A DNA stretch of 64,000 nt from Coptis chinensis (lineage: Eukaryota > Streptophyta > Magnoliopsida > Ranunculales > Ranunculaceae), in the NCBI GenBank assembly GCA_015680905.1, contig CM027378.1, forward strand, positions 40,521,001-40,585,000, written 5' to 3'. The notes under the pieces were generated by a model. The model was not told where the DNA came from and searched no databases. It saw only the letters and a program-made list of their open reading frames with translations. Position numbers and translations under genes: made by a program. This document shows, piece after piece, positions 10,360 to 21,352 of this stretch (its first letter is position 1; each line of letters starts with the position of its first letter).

Positions 10360-11901
10360 CTACAAATGGATACGATGAGTGCATATATTAGGGTCCATTC
10401 CCTTAATGTCGGCTAGGGACCAACCAATCGCAGAACGATGTTCCCTAATCACCTTGATCAAACGTGTCTCTTCCTCCTTAGATAACAGAGAAGATATAAT
10501 TACTGGATGACTACCATCCGGATCAAGTTGAATATATTTTAACTCAGAAGGAAGAGGTTTAAGCACCAGGGTGGCTGGTATGTCGATAAATGCTTCTGGA
10601 GGGTCCTCATCTTGAGTAATGAATACTTGCTTAGGCAGCAGGTCTTCAAACTCAGTAGATGGAGCAACAGAAGGGTCTACGATAGGTGTAGACTCAAAGA
10701 TGGTGTTGACTTCCTCTAAGTAGGAGTCATCAACAAAATTTGAACTTCTAAAGGAAAGGAATTTATGCATATGGTTTTCTGGAAACGTGTTATTAAAATA
10801 ATCTTGAGCTAAGCCCTCGATCATGCTAGCCTCCCCATCTATAGACGAATCTAGTAATTGTTTTATCATTTTAAAAATATTTACCTCAACAGAAAGATGG
10901 CCAAAAGATAAGGACATCGAACCATCGCGGCAATTTATAAGCGCGTTGGCAGTCGCCAAGAAGGGACGCCCTAAGATGATCGGAACAGAGTCGTTAACAA
11001 CTTCTGTATTGAGGATAACAAAATCAGCAGGATAGTAGAAATCATGAACCTTAGCAAGCTGGTTTTCAACCACACCCTTAAGATACTTAATAGACCGATC
11101 CACTAATTGCAACGTCATTTGAGTAGGTTGCATCTCTTGTAGACCTATTTGTTTGTATAAATAATTCGGGAGTAAGTTAACACTTGCCCCCAGGTCTAAT
11201 AAAGCGGTCGTCGTGTGGAAATCTCTTAAGGTGCATTGTACAGTAGGACGACCAGGGTCCTTGTACTTAACGATTCCATTATGTTCTGATAAAGTTGGAA
11301 ATTGTTCAGTTAGAAAGGCATCTTTAGGAATATTAGTCTTACGCCTAATAGTGCACAACTCTTTAAGAAACTTAGCGTGGTGAGGTAATTTTTTAATTTC
11401 TTCGAGAAAGGGTAGGTTTATCGTTAGATTTTTGAAAACCTCTCTAATCTCGTCATAGTTTGTATCCTTGTTTAACATAGCTAATCTCTGGGGAAATGGT
11501 GGTTTCTTTCTATATTTAGCGTATGGATCAACTGGATGTCTAACCTTGGCTTTCTGTTTCTTAGGTTGTGGTTTAACTGGTACCTCTACAAGGGTAGGCT
11601 CTTCAGTTTCTATTTTGGTATCTATTTCAATCTCCAGTGTAGGGACTACTTGTGGGGTAACTATAGGCATAGTTATATTGTTATCAACCACTCTCCCAGA
11701 ACGGAGAGTGGTGATGGCATTTAGCTCACCTACGTTTGCATTTTCCGTACTAGTATTACCGTTAAACTCAAAAGCTGTGTTTGTTGTTTTAGGATTAGGT
11801 ATTGCTTGACCTGGAAACACACCTTTTGGTTGTACTTTGTCTTGTGCTAACTGCTGTAAGAAAAGTTGCATGTCTTGTAAAATCTGTTGTTGAGATTGCA
11901 T
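10360..11901 (-). CDS. Element B gag C-terminal part and aspartic protease (513 codons open)
   Basis: This is the longest open frame of element B. The N-terminal third is Gln/Pro-rich and ends the gag region (TLRSGRVVDNN near residue 70). The protease lies around residues 225-320, with active-site motif LLDLGASVNLLP (DLG instead of DSG or DTG) and ILGRPFLATANALI as the second conserved strand. The C-terminal part links to RT (SRKEEETRLIKVIREHRSAIGWSLADIKGMDP). The protease would cleave the gag-pol polyprotein. The first Met is only the first in the frame, because gag upstream (12193-13256) belongs to the same polyprotein in a shifted frame. It ends with a stop just before the RT frame, so the polyprotein is broken. 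Confidence 0.85.
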   Translation of the reverse strand: MQSQQQILQDMQLFLQQLAQDKVQPKGVFPGQAIPNPKTTNTAFEFNGNTSTENANVGELNAITTLRSGRVVDNNITMPIVTPQVVPTLEIEIDTKIETEEPTLVEVPVKPQPKKQKAKVRHPVDPYAKYRKKPPFPQRLAMLNKDTNYDEIREVFKNLTINLPFLEEIKKLPHHAKFLKELCTIRRKTNIPKDAFLTEQFPTLSEHNGIVKYKDPGRPTVQCTLRDFHTTTALLDLGASVNLLPNYLYKQIGLQEMQPTQMTLQLVDRSIKYLKGVVENQLAKVHDFYYPADFVILNTEVVNDSVPIILGRPFLATANALINCRDGSMSLSFGHLSVEVNIFKMIKQLLDSSIDGEASMIEGLAQDYFNNTFPENHMHKFLSFRSSNFVDDSYLEEVNTIFESTPIVDPSVAPSTEFEDLLPKQVFITQDEDPPEAFIDIPATLVLKPLPSELKYIQLDPDGSHPVIISSLLSKEEETRLIKVIREHRSAIGWSLADIKGMDPNICTHRIHL

Positions 11902-12192
11902 AAAGGCATTGAAACAATCCGGTCATGGAAGAGTAGTTATTACAAGTTGTGTGACAGGAACTATGTCACGTTGATTATTAATAGGTGGGTTGTGATAGTT
12001 ATTATTATTAACCGGAACGATACCTCTATTAGCATTATAATTATTATTGTTATAATTATTATAATTACCCTGACCTTGTCTTTGTCGTGGTGGAGCTTGG
12101 TTATAATTGTTTGCTTGCCTAAAATTTTGATTATTAAACCCTGGAGGTGTTACTTGTTGATTATTTCTCTAACTGAAGTTGGGATGTTATCT
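11902..12192 (-). other. Asn-rich low-complexity gag linker of element B, frame broken
   Basis: On the minus strand this encodes runs of Asn/Tyr/Gln codons (AATAATTATAAT type repeats at 12000-12070) joining the CCHC part of gag to the gag C-terminal and protease frame. Frames shift within it. The same low-complexity linker is seen at 52040-52280 in element C. Confidence 0.6.
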
Positions 12193-13256
12193 CTAAGGGG
12201 CGTTAGGAATAGGATAACTATTAATTGAACAAATGTTATCTTGTTGTGATGTTTGTTGTTCAAAAGCTAGAGGACAATAGGTGTCGGAATGTTTAGGACT
12301 TAAACAGAAATTACATGGATTTGAGTTGACATTCATGATGGGGATAGGCTTTTGTTGAACAGAAATAGCCTCTACCTTTTTAGTGAGAGATTCGCTTAAA
12401 ATTTTTAGCTCAGGATCGGATTTCATCTCAAACATACCAGCGGCCTTAACTGTTGTAGAAGAACTAGCGGAACGGGAGATATCATCGCTACCGGCCCAGT
12501 TATTATTACGCTTAGTTTCATCTTCTAAAAATTTATAAGCCTCTGAGGCTCCCTTACTGAGGAAACTACCCCCATTCACTATGTCAAGCACCTCTTTGTG
12601 GTGGTGTAACAGTCCCTTGAAAAAAGCACGAACTAATGTGTCTTTCGCAAGGTTATGGTGTGGACACTCTATAAGAAGATCGGTGAAATGATTCCAAGCC
12701 TCTGAAAATGATTCATGAGGATTCTGTCGAAAGAAATGAATCTTGGAAAGCATTTCATCTGTCTTCAGAGGTGGGTAAAAGTGTTCCATAAATAGTTGAA
12801 CAAGTTTGGCCCACAAGTCCACGCATTAGGGCTTTGGGGCGCTTAATTAAGACGCCACCGCCTATCGGCTAGGGTGAAAGGAAATACCATCAGTTTAATT
12901 TGTTCAGCACCAACCGTAGGATGGTGGAATGTAGTAAGGACTTGGTCAATCCTACGCATGTGCTGATAAGGTTTTTCATGGTCTAACCCATGAAAAACGG
13001 GTAACAAATTAAATATATTTGGGGGGATTCAGAAATCCCCCACTGGGTCTGATAGAACGATGCAAGATTTTGGGCTATCGTTCAAGGCTTTGTAAAAGTC
13101 AGAGAGAGGAGACTCTTTTTCTTCAGCCATTATTTTAGGTGTGGTGTGTGGTATATTAGCTATAGGTGGAGTGAGTGGTATACTAGAAAGGCGTGTTTGT
13201 TGATGTTGCCGGTTGATTACGTTAGGTGTTTTTCTTCGACCTGACCTTAATCTCAT
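12193..13256 (-). pseudogene. Element B gag (frameshifted)
   Basis: gag starts at the ATG at 13256 with MRLRSGRRKTPNVINRQ, a start shared with element C (50862). A stop at 13029 and at least one frameshift break it before the main frame 12822-12193. That frame contains the retrotransposon gag core (LFMEHFYPPLKTDEMLSKI, FRQNPHESFSEAWNHFTDLL) and an intact CCHC zinc knuckle, CNFCLSPKHSDTYC (C-X2-C-X4-H-X4-C). Gag forms the particle and binds RNA. The start is well supported by the conserved basic N terminus and by the position about 650 bases after the PBS. Confidence 0.85.
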
Positions 13257-13499
13257 ACAAGGCTAAGACCAATCTTAACTAAACATGACAACACTTAAAC
13301 AATCCTGATATGCTAGTATGAACCTCTCACAGGAGATGCGAGGTGTGGAAGAAAGAAGTACGTGAAAGCCTCCTTGATTCGCTTATGAATAGCGACTTGT
13401 TTACGTGAGCTCGATCAGTGTATATAACAAGTTAGAAATACTGAATAACTTAAAGAAATGGAAGTTTGAACTAACCTACGGAAATCAGGCATTTTCAGA

Positions 13500-13760
13500 A
13501 GAGGGCGCGGGGCGCGCTCTGGTTAAGCTTTGGGAGGGCGCAGGTCGCGCTCAAGTGAAACTCGAGTTATAGTGATTTGGGCGCGGGTGGCACCCCACTG
13601 AGGCGTAGGCGCGCTCTAGTATTCACTCGAGTTACAATGATCTGGGCACGGGTGGCGCTCCAATGAGGCACAGGCACGCTCTAGTATTTACTCGAGTTAC
13701 AGGGATTTGGGCGCAGGTGGCGCTCCAATTTAGCCAACCAAGGGCGCGGTTGCGCTCCGT
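13500..13760 (-). repeat. GC-rich minisatellite in the gag leader of element B
   Basis: Four to six degenerate units of about 60 bases carry GGGCGCGGGTGGCGCTC type cores with spacers containing ACTCGAGTTACA. It is CpG-dense and lies between the PBS and the gag start. The core resembles the array at 4800-5000. Confidence 0.75.
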
Positions 13761-13888
13761 GTAATCCTGTGAGGAAAATTTCAATTCTGAAATGAACAAC
13801 CACAGTTAGAATCAAATAAGGGTGGGTGGGTTGAATGGGACTTTGGAAAGACTAATTATACTAACGAAACAATTCTAAGGGGAATTAA

Positions 13889-13904
13889 GACGGCAGCGGC
13901 GCCA
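13889..13904 (-). other. Primer binding site of element B (tRNA-Asp type)
   Basis: On the minus strand TGGCGCCGCTGCCGTC begins two bases after the LTR end (TTTATCA). It matches the complement of the 3' end of plant tRNA-Asp with a few mismatches. Use of tRNA-Asp is typical of Athila/Tat elements. Confidence 0.85.
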
Positions 13905-13906
13905 TT

Positions 13907-15445
13907 TGATAAATGTAAAAATGAATAGTTTTACCTACGAATAAATGATGAACTTAAACGCAAGTAAAACTAAAACTAGACTTTGATTGTCCAGATTGTT
14001 TATCAAAGATTTTCTACTCTCGATTCTATCGAAATAGAGTTGGAGTAAAAGATTCGTTCCACTCCTACTTCTTTAGAATTCACGTTTCCTAAGATTATCA
14101 ATATATCCAAAGATAATGAGAGTTTTACGAATTTATACTACGATGCAAATTATACTAACAATATATGAATTTATACGACTACGAAATACTAAATTGATAC
14201 TAGATAAAGAATTAGGGGGGATTGATTCCACCTTAACTCGACTTAATTTACTAACGAAGAATCGTCCTAATCCGAATTGAACTGCTTTCGCCTAACAATT
14301 GGTTCTTCCTAATCCCTAGTTGTTCATGGTAATCTCTACCAACTAACATCTAGCATGTGAAACAATCAAACCCATTTTCATGGTGAACTAATTGTTTTCT
14401 AGAATGGAATGGGAAATCACGACTATTCTACGGTTAACAAAAATCAAGCTTCATCAAGGCTTCTTCAACCCCCTCTAATGGAGGTTTAGCCTAGAATCAT
14501 TATGCTATCATTTCCAATTGAATTTAAACAAGACATAATATAAAGATTCTAACTTTACTAATATAAGTTTCTAATCAATAATTCAAAACTAAATTAACAC
14601 TAAAAAATGATTAACAACTAAGATATAAATTTAACAATACTAAAACTAAATAAGAATTTAATCACTATACTAAATTGGAATTAAAACCTAATACTTTATT
14701 ATGAAACTAAATATGATTTTCAATTAATAATTTACTTGTTCTAACTAATCTATTGCAAAGTAAAAACTAGATCTAAAAACAATAATTGAAAACTAATTAA
14801 TGGAGAGAAAACTAGATCTAAAATTCTATCTCTAATGGCTACTTGCTACCTAAACTAATGATTGCTTAAGAGTTAAGTCTTGTGTTCTAAAATGGAGGAG
14901 ACCAGATCCACATTTTCGTGCATGGGCTGAGGAGCAATGTTTTGGGCTGGAAAATCGAGCCCAAAACCCAATTTCTTCAATTCACAGAGGGTTTTTCAGT
15001 TAGATTTTGCTTCAATAGACTTTTCGTCCACTTTTGCTCTTCTGATTGGGTCAAGGCTTGGACCATTGGAAAGCTCTTTCCAAGCCCGTCATTTTGAAAT
15101 AAAGTAGGTCCAATTCCGAGGTTGGAGTCCAAAGATACGGTCTTCGGAAGTTCTACTAACTTTTATGTGTTGTTTCTGCCCGCGTTGACTTTGACTTTTC
15201 AGCTTTGACCGGGCTTTTTTAAAGGCTTTTTCTCCTTGAATCTTGGCCTTTAATCACAAAACTTCTTAGCAACCAACCCTTGCTCCTTTATCTCACCAAA
15301 GTGACACATTTCTGCACATAATTGACTTCAATGCCTGAAATACATAAAAGCACGTAATCAACATTAACTCTTATTTATTACTCGCATAATTGGTCTAAAA
15401 GTATTATTGTTAATGGGTTAAAACTACAGTTTTGGGCTCTTATCA
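13907..15445 (-). repeat. 5' LTR of element B
   Basis: The 1539-bp LTR is bounded by TGATAAGAGCCC (at 15445, minus strand) and TTTATCA (13907). It begins TG and ends CA. It is homologous over its length with the other four LTR copies of this family in the window. Confidence 0.9.
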
Positions 15446-15451
15446 GTCCTT

Positions 15452-17015
15452 ATGGGGCAAAATGGGCAACCCGTTTGGGGCATTTTATTCAGGCAACCAT
15501 CCCATTGAATTACAAGGATTGGGGGATTGTGAAACAATCCTTTAAGGATGCAGTGTGGGAAGCTTTGGCGGTAACATTCAATTCTTGTTAATAATATTAT
15601 CATTTTAACTTGACCAAAAATGAATTTCTAACTATTAAAATTCTTGATAGGGTGAGTTTGAATATGATGTGCCCATGGCTTTGGCTTACAAACAACTTCA
15701 GAGGGAGTTTTCCTCTAAATTCAGGACTGCAAAAAGCAACTACCGAAAAGAGATCATAAAGAAAGCCTTAAGCAAGGAAGCTGCTATTGCCGCTTGTCCA
15801 GATGGTATGAATCCAACAATTTCGGCCGATTTTTTGACCCGTGAATTCAGACCTGAAGTCATACAAAGGAATGCAAAGAATGCATCAAAGAGGAAAATGA
15901 ACACCATTGGTCATACTCTTGGGCGACAAAAATATGCCCAGCCAAATACGTTATAAGAAGGTACCGTCCTATCTCAATGTCTTTATTATTAGAAGTGGTC
16001 TGTAGTATCATTTTATATATTTTTGTGTAGAAACAAAAGAACCCTAATGTCAAAGTACATCGAGAGGACAATTGGCTAACCGGTCACGAACGTCGTGATG
16101 GATCTGTTTTGGAGAGTGCTCATGTAGCATATGTAAGTATTTATCATTTCTACATTTAAATGTGTGTGAGCTTGTTGTTATGTAAGTATATATATATGGG
16201 TGTCCTTATTTGGTTGTGCTTGTTGTTTCAGGAACAAGTGAAGCCTGTTAATGAAAGGAATGCTATTGAAGCAAGCATTAGGGGAGAGGAAGATATTGAC
16301 GAGGTCATAGACCTTGAAAGTGATGTACTGGTTGAAGTCTTTGGGAAGGACAAAAAATGACGTACTCGTGTTGTTGGCTCTCAAATCTCACTTGCACAAG
16401 TTAAACATGCTGTGGTTTGTGAGTACTTACTTGAAAAAGCATTGGCATCATCTACTAGTGCTAGTCCCAACGTCGAGAAAGAGTTGGCTGAGGTTAAAGC
16501 TTTCATTGCCAGTTTGAATAACTTATTGTTGGTGAGTTTGTAACTTCTACAATTAGGCATACATATAACTTGTATTTTTCCCTTACATGTGTTTTCTATT
16601 CTCACAGGTTCACATTGCACCGGGATTTGTCCCCCCACAGTCTGCGATGAATACACTTCATGGTTCAAACTCACCGCATCATCCATCTCCAATGTCTCCT
16701 CAAAATTTAGCTTCTCCTTTTGATGCGACAAGTGCTCGTGTATAGTAAGATTGTCTGACCAGCCTAGAGTTACCCTATTGGATAGATCGAGAAGGTAATG
16801 AAGTAGCCAGGGGTTTTATGGTGACCAATCCTATGCATAAAGATGTTTGTCATGGCAGAAGAGTACTTAGAGGTGAGAAAAAGATCAATATTAAGGAAGT
16901 GCTTATGGGTGATGCGTTACTCTATGATGGTCCCCATGATGGAAATAAAGCCCTTCATGGCTATGTTGCTGGAGGGTGGTTGATTTGGGCTGATGGGCGG
17001 TTGAAATATGATTAA
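15452..17015 (+). pseudogene. Transposase_24-like (En/Spm, CACTA) gene, exons with a nonsense codon
   Basis: Five exons with good splice sites can be followed: to 15570 (IPLNYKDWGIV, AVWEALA), 15651-about 15945, 16031-16132, 16232-16531 and from 16608. A C-terminal frame continues to 17015 (ALLYDGPHDGNKALHGYVAGG). The DW..V...VWE motif and the RNAKNASKRKMNTIGHTLG segment are typical of plant Ptta/En/Spm transposon proteins (PF03004), usually encoded next to the main transposase in CACTA elements. An in-frame TGA at 16358-16360 follows GKDKK where a coding codon is expected, and a TAG at 16743-16745 separates the last part. The 5' end is cut by element B at 15445. It is probably the TnpA-like gene of the CACTA element ending at 23470. 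Confidence 0.7.
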
Positions 17016-17029
17016 GAATGGTTGATTAG

Positions 17030-17270
17030 TGCTAATCTTTTTGGACATATTGTTTAGCAAATCTTTTTGGATATATGGGTTGACAGAAATATTAAGTATG
17101 GTTAATGTTTTAGTTATAATTTAACAATCCTTTTGGACATATGGGCTGACAGAAGAATTAAGTATGGTTAATGTTCTAGTTGTAATTATGTAATCTTTTT
17201 GGACATATTGGATAAGGGTTCTAGTTGGAACTTGTTGAACCTTTTTTGGATATATGTATATAATTTTCAC
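17030..17270 (+). repeat. Degenerate tandem repeat downstream of the Transposase_24-like gene
   Basis: About three imperfect copies of an AT-rich unit of 70-90 bases are visible, marked by CTTTTTGGACATAT and TTAAGTATGGTTAATGTT. They probably lie in the 3' untranslated region of the preceding gene. Confidence 0.5.
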
Positions 17271-19821
17271 TATTGTTGATTGTATTATATGTATGCTTGT
17301 TTGTTTTACAGGTTTGTGAGTTTTCTAACCCCTTTTTAACTCCACCAATGCAAACTTATGAAATTAAGTTTTTGCTTTGTAGTTCCCAACCCGAATAAAG
17401 GAGGAGGAAGAAGGGGGTCTCTTGGAAGTCTAGGGTTGGTGATCCATTTCAAAGGTAAACATGTCGTCTTGTTTTATTCGTATTTGTTCAGTATATAGAC
17501 TTTTGTACTCCTCTATCATTTCTTATTACGATTTAAATTGAAAGTACTCTTTACTAGTAGATCACAAATCAATCTTGTTGTTGTTGATCTCATTTACTAG
17601 TAGTGGCCTTTACTTAATGGAAGAAAACAAGCAATCCCAATCTGGAGATAAGAAGAAAGAAGATCCCGAACCTTAAGAGAAAGTCGTTGTCGGTGGAGGA
17701 TGGGGAGGTTGGGGACTTGCTCTTTTTTTCGTTCTTTCAAATTTTCAAAAAGCTGCTACTCTTGCTGCCGAAGAGCTTACTCGCAATGTAACTATTTCTT
17801 AACTACATTGTTAATTAGATAATAATAATAATTTGGTTGATTGAAACATTAGGCAATGCCTGGAAAGGGGGCTCAAGCTTTGTTCATAAGTATGTTCGCC
17901 TATAACTCGATGTTGTTGGTAGTAGTTTTTGTCAATTTCTTGTTTACTTTGCTCAAGAGAATAATGATATGAGTCCATATTTCACGACATGGATACTCAC
18001 ATACTGTCACAAAGAGAGTCATAAAACTCATATAGATCTAAATTTAGTTGTTTTCAATGATGATGCCACTTGTTACGAATTTTTATTTCATTTTGTGTTC
18101 TATATCACAAACTTGGACTACGAGTTTTGTATATTTGAACAATGAAATTTGGATTGCCTGAATCCATTGGCTTAATGTGTTGAAGGTACAATTTTTCGTT
18201 TCCTAACACTGTTTTGGAGTTTACTAGTAATAGTTATATCATTTGGTTTAACTTTAAATAAAACATTTGAAAACAAATGGAGGAGGGGATCTTTTAGATA
18301 TTCTCGAAATATGCATGAGAGAAGAAAAGTTTATTGCAAGCTTTCTATAAATTTGCAAACCTTTATTCAGATTTGTTGGGTTCTCTGGCCTTGGGTTCAG
18401 TAACCAGGCACAATTATGGTAAAATGTTGCTCTTGAACATGTACTGTGGCCAGTGTTGGACCTTTGGAAGTGGCCCCCAGGTCTTTGGTTCACTTCCAAC
18501 TTCACTTACGAAAATAAAAAGAGAGGAGGGGGTAGAAGGGGTAGGGTAACAAGTTTGGCGTTTGGGGGTTAAAATTTTTATAAAGTTTGTTCAAACAAAA
18601 GGAACCATGTCAGTATTATCCTGTATATGGTGATTTGGGTATTTATATGTTAAACTTACTTTTATGTGTGCAATCTGGTGATGGATGCTTCAAGCTTGAG
18701 ACTTTTGCTGCAAACATTGCTAATTCTATTCAACATGGTGGTTTGCCTGTACCAGATGGTTTTGTTACTCTATAGTAACCTCATTTTGACATTTGCTTGG
18801 TGTGTCATTTTTTCTTCTTTGTATTTTTTTTTCTTTTAGTAAATAGAGTTGCACTTGGTTTAAGTTAGCTAGGTGTTTATTAATAATATTAATGTGTATG
18901 CATTTTTTTCCTTTCTTTTGACAAATGTAATGAATAGGACACATGTCACCATAACCCTTTCCCTATCCATGCATATCTAAGACCAACTTAGAGAAGAGAA
19001 CCCTTTCTTCTCCTTCTCATTGTTCCCCATAAAATTTTAGATCTAAAATTTCCACTCCTGGCTACCAAATACGTGAAAACACTTGGTCTTTGAAGATTAA
19101 AATTGCACTTTCTCATGGGTAGTTGAAAATCCTTATTAGAGTTTTGACTTGTGTGGCACACTAGGACGTAGTCCCCGTGGTTATATAATCTGTTGGAAAT
19201 AAACATTAGTGTTGGATGTGGCTTTATTGTTTAGTTGTTGGGTCGACCATTAGTTGACAGCACATAGAACTCTGATTTGGTTGGTATCGGTGTTGGGTCG
19301 GCCATTAGTTGACAACACGCGGTCACCGGATGGGTTTTTAGTATGATTGGGGACTTATCTAGTGGTGCATTCGATTGTTAGTTTGGTTCCTTGGAAAATG
19401 TAGGTGATCAAATGGAGTAAAAGGTTTTCGATAAATAGAAATGGCACAAAGGATATACAATTATTGTATACGGTTATGTGTTTTATTACTTAAGTATGGT
19501 ATTGGCTTATTTACGTTACCGTGATATTGTTATCGCAGAATTCCACTTATCCTTACTATTATATATTTAAATGCTATGTGTCTTTGGGTCTCTGTAATTT
19601 ATAGTATAGATTCTTTTTTTTGTTTAGCTATCTTTTTTTTATATCATTTCGTTTTAGCCGTGGTGGCAGTTTAGGGGCAGTGTGAGCCACCTACTGAGCA
19701 TTGTTGTTTGCTCACCCTACTGTATCAATTATTTTTTTCAGATCCATATTTAGATGCTAGTTTCGAGCATTATCCTGATTCGCAACCTGAGGACCCTCCA
19801 CTAGGTGAGTCAGTTGCAGAC

Positions 19822-21074
19822 TGTACGAACCGTTATTTCAGAATGCAAATTTCTACAAACCGCAAGAACCACGTGCAGCGAAATTAATGGGTTCTCACGA
19901 TTTTTGGATAGAGAACATACCTTTTAGATCCGGTTTAGATAACTCTGAGAATCCAAGTTCAACAATCAACCCCTTGATCTTCTATTGTATTCCTTTAGAA
20001 TAGATTGGATGTTGTGTGGGCAACGATCTACCAATCCCCTTCTTTCTTACAAAGCTAGATCCAATTTTGGATCTATCTTTCCTTGCCTCCTTTTTTAATC
20101 CAGTGAATAGTCAATTTTGGCCAGAGAGAAGAAGGATTCTATTTATAGGCTACAACAGGGACCATGAGGAGAAATTAGAGTTGGGCCTCCTGACGGGCTT
20201 GGGCTTCCCATGTTCGCCCAGAACACACGGCCCAAGTCCGTCAACAAATGACTTATTCCACTAAAGGTCATTATTGCACTACCGCCCTAATCCCAAATTA
20301 CGTGTCAACATTTATGGGCTCCATATTATATGCTCGTTGATCTCCCCATGTTTAAGATATTGAATATTCGTTGATTAAGTCAAGTTACTGACAACTACAT
20401 TAATCAACTTCTTATGTCCTTGAGTAGTACCACTCAATCTCATTGTCATGTCGGAATAAATCCACCTGTAGGGTTTACATGACAATCTTTTTGAGCTCCT
20501 CAAGGGGACATTATCAACCCGACTTCCTGCGGGTCACGGATTCCTTCTATAATCAACAGCATACCTTACATACAATGTCATTATCTAATCTATCGAGTTT
20601 GTTGATTCACAAATGAATCTCACTCATTGATGATTTAAATCAATGTACAATGCACGTAAGTGCTTGTTATTATATCTGGATTAAGAGGACAAACATCCAT
20701 AATAACAGAGGCATTTGTTCTCTTATATAGTCAGTATAAAGAGAAACAACCTCACTTGGTCCTGTTCAATACACACAAAGTGTACTAGTGTAATCCTATA
20801 GTCAAGATAGACTAATACCAGATTATACTACAACCGTACCAATGGTTTGTCCAAATTCATTTAGGTTGTGAACGATTACTTATACTTTATAAGGTACTGA
20901 TAATATGATATTCTGTGTGTTCACACCATATCATCTACAACATAAAGTATTAGACACATGCATATAACTAATAACATATATAATATGCATAATATTTGCC
21001 CATATGATTCTCATTCAAAATATAAAGAATTAGAGTTAATACAAAAGTAATGCTTTTAGTATATAACCCTATCA
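19822..21074 (-). repeat. Solo LTR (Copia-like), minus strand, TSD CAGAC
   Basis: The 1253-bp sequence starts TG (TGTACGAACC) and ends CA (AACCCTATCA) on the plus strand. It is flanked by the exact 5-bp duplicate CAGAC at 19817-19821 and 21075-21079. There is no internal coding region, so it is a solo LTR. On the minus strand a TATA-box-like CTATAAATAG (20139-20148) precedes a pyrimidine-rich leader, which sets the orientation. The superfamily (Copia) is a judgement from general character only. Confidence 0.8.
20139..20148 (-). promoter_or_regulatory. TATA-box-like element in the solo LTR
   Basis: CTATAAATAG on the minus strand, followed downstream by AATCCTTCTTCTCTC, is the usual layout of an LTR promoter and transcription start. 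Confidence 0.5.
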
Positions 21075-21340
21075 CAGACTTGGACTACTTTACTTGATTG
21101 GTTCTATCGGTTTAGCGTGATTACACTTTAAGTCTATATCTCGTGTGCTTGTACATCTCTTGTAACTAATCGGGATAGTGTAGTGTTCCATTTTTTTGGG
21201 CATGTATATTTTGTGGGACTTGTAATTTTTAACTTTTGGGAATAACATCTCTGGATGCCAATGATGTTTAGTCACTTTACATACTTATTTATTTTTATTA
21301 AAAAGAAAGGGCTTCCCAAATTGTTTTTGTATTTCATATA

Positions 21341-21352
21341 TGGTATCGCAGC
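21341..21352 (+). other. PBS-like site (initiator tRNA-Met type)
   Basis: TGGTATCGCAGC differs at two or three positions from the common plant PBS TGGTATCAGAGC and follows the likely LTR end (TTTCA at about 21336). Confidence 0.4.

Larger units (their letters stand above)
1797..15445 (-). mobile_element. Element B: near-complete Athila-type Ty3/gypsy retrotransposon, minus strand
   Basis: Read on the minus strand, the element has a 5' LTR (13907-15445), a tRNA-Asp type PBS, a leader, gag, protease, reverse transcriptase, RNase H, integrase, two further ORFs, a polypurine tract and the start of the 3' LTR (1797-1973). The domain order protease-RT-RNaseH-integrase places it in Ty3/gypsy. The tRNA-Asp PBS, the FMDDFS form of the RT active site and the extra ORFs after integrase fit the Athila lineage. 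The internal region is about 11.9 kb. Many stops and frameshifts show that it is inactive. The flank on the 5' LTR side is GTCCT (15446-15450); the matching duplicate would be left of the window. Confidence 0.9.
18944..21336 (+). repeat. Probable chromovirus-type LTR remnant, interrupted by a Copia-like solo LTR
   Basis: The segment around 19650-19740 (GAGCCACCTACTGAGCATTG, then GCTCACCC and a CAGATCCATA) resembles the R/U5 part of Tekay-like chromovirus LTRs. A PBS-like TGGTATCGCAGC follows at 21341. The left end is uncertain; TGTCACCATAACCC at 18944 is a guess. The inner solo LTR 19822-21074 must be removed to read it through. No gag or pol follows, so only an LTR and PBS fragment remain. 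Confidence 0.35.

Noticed and set aside
11468-11809. Plus-strand open frames over the protease region of element B
   Set aside because: They are antisense to the gag/protease frame, whose motifs and homology to element C are clear.
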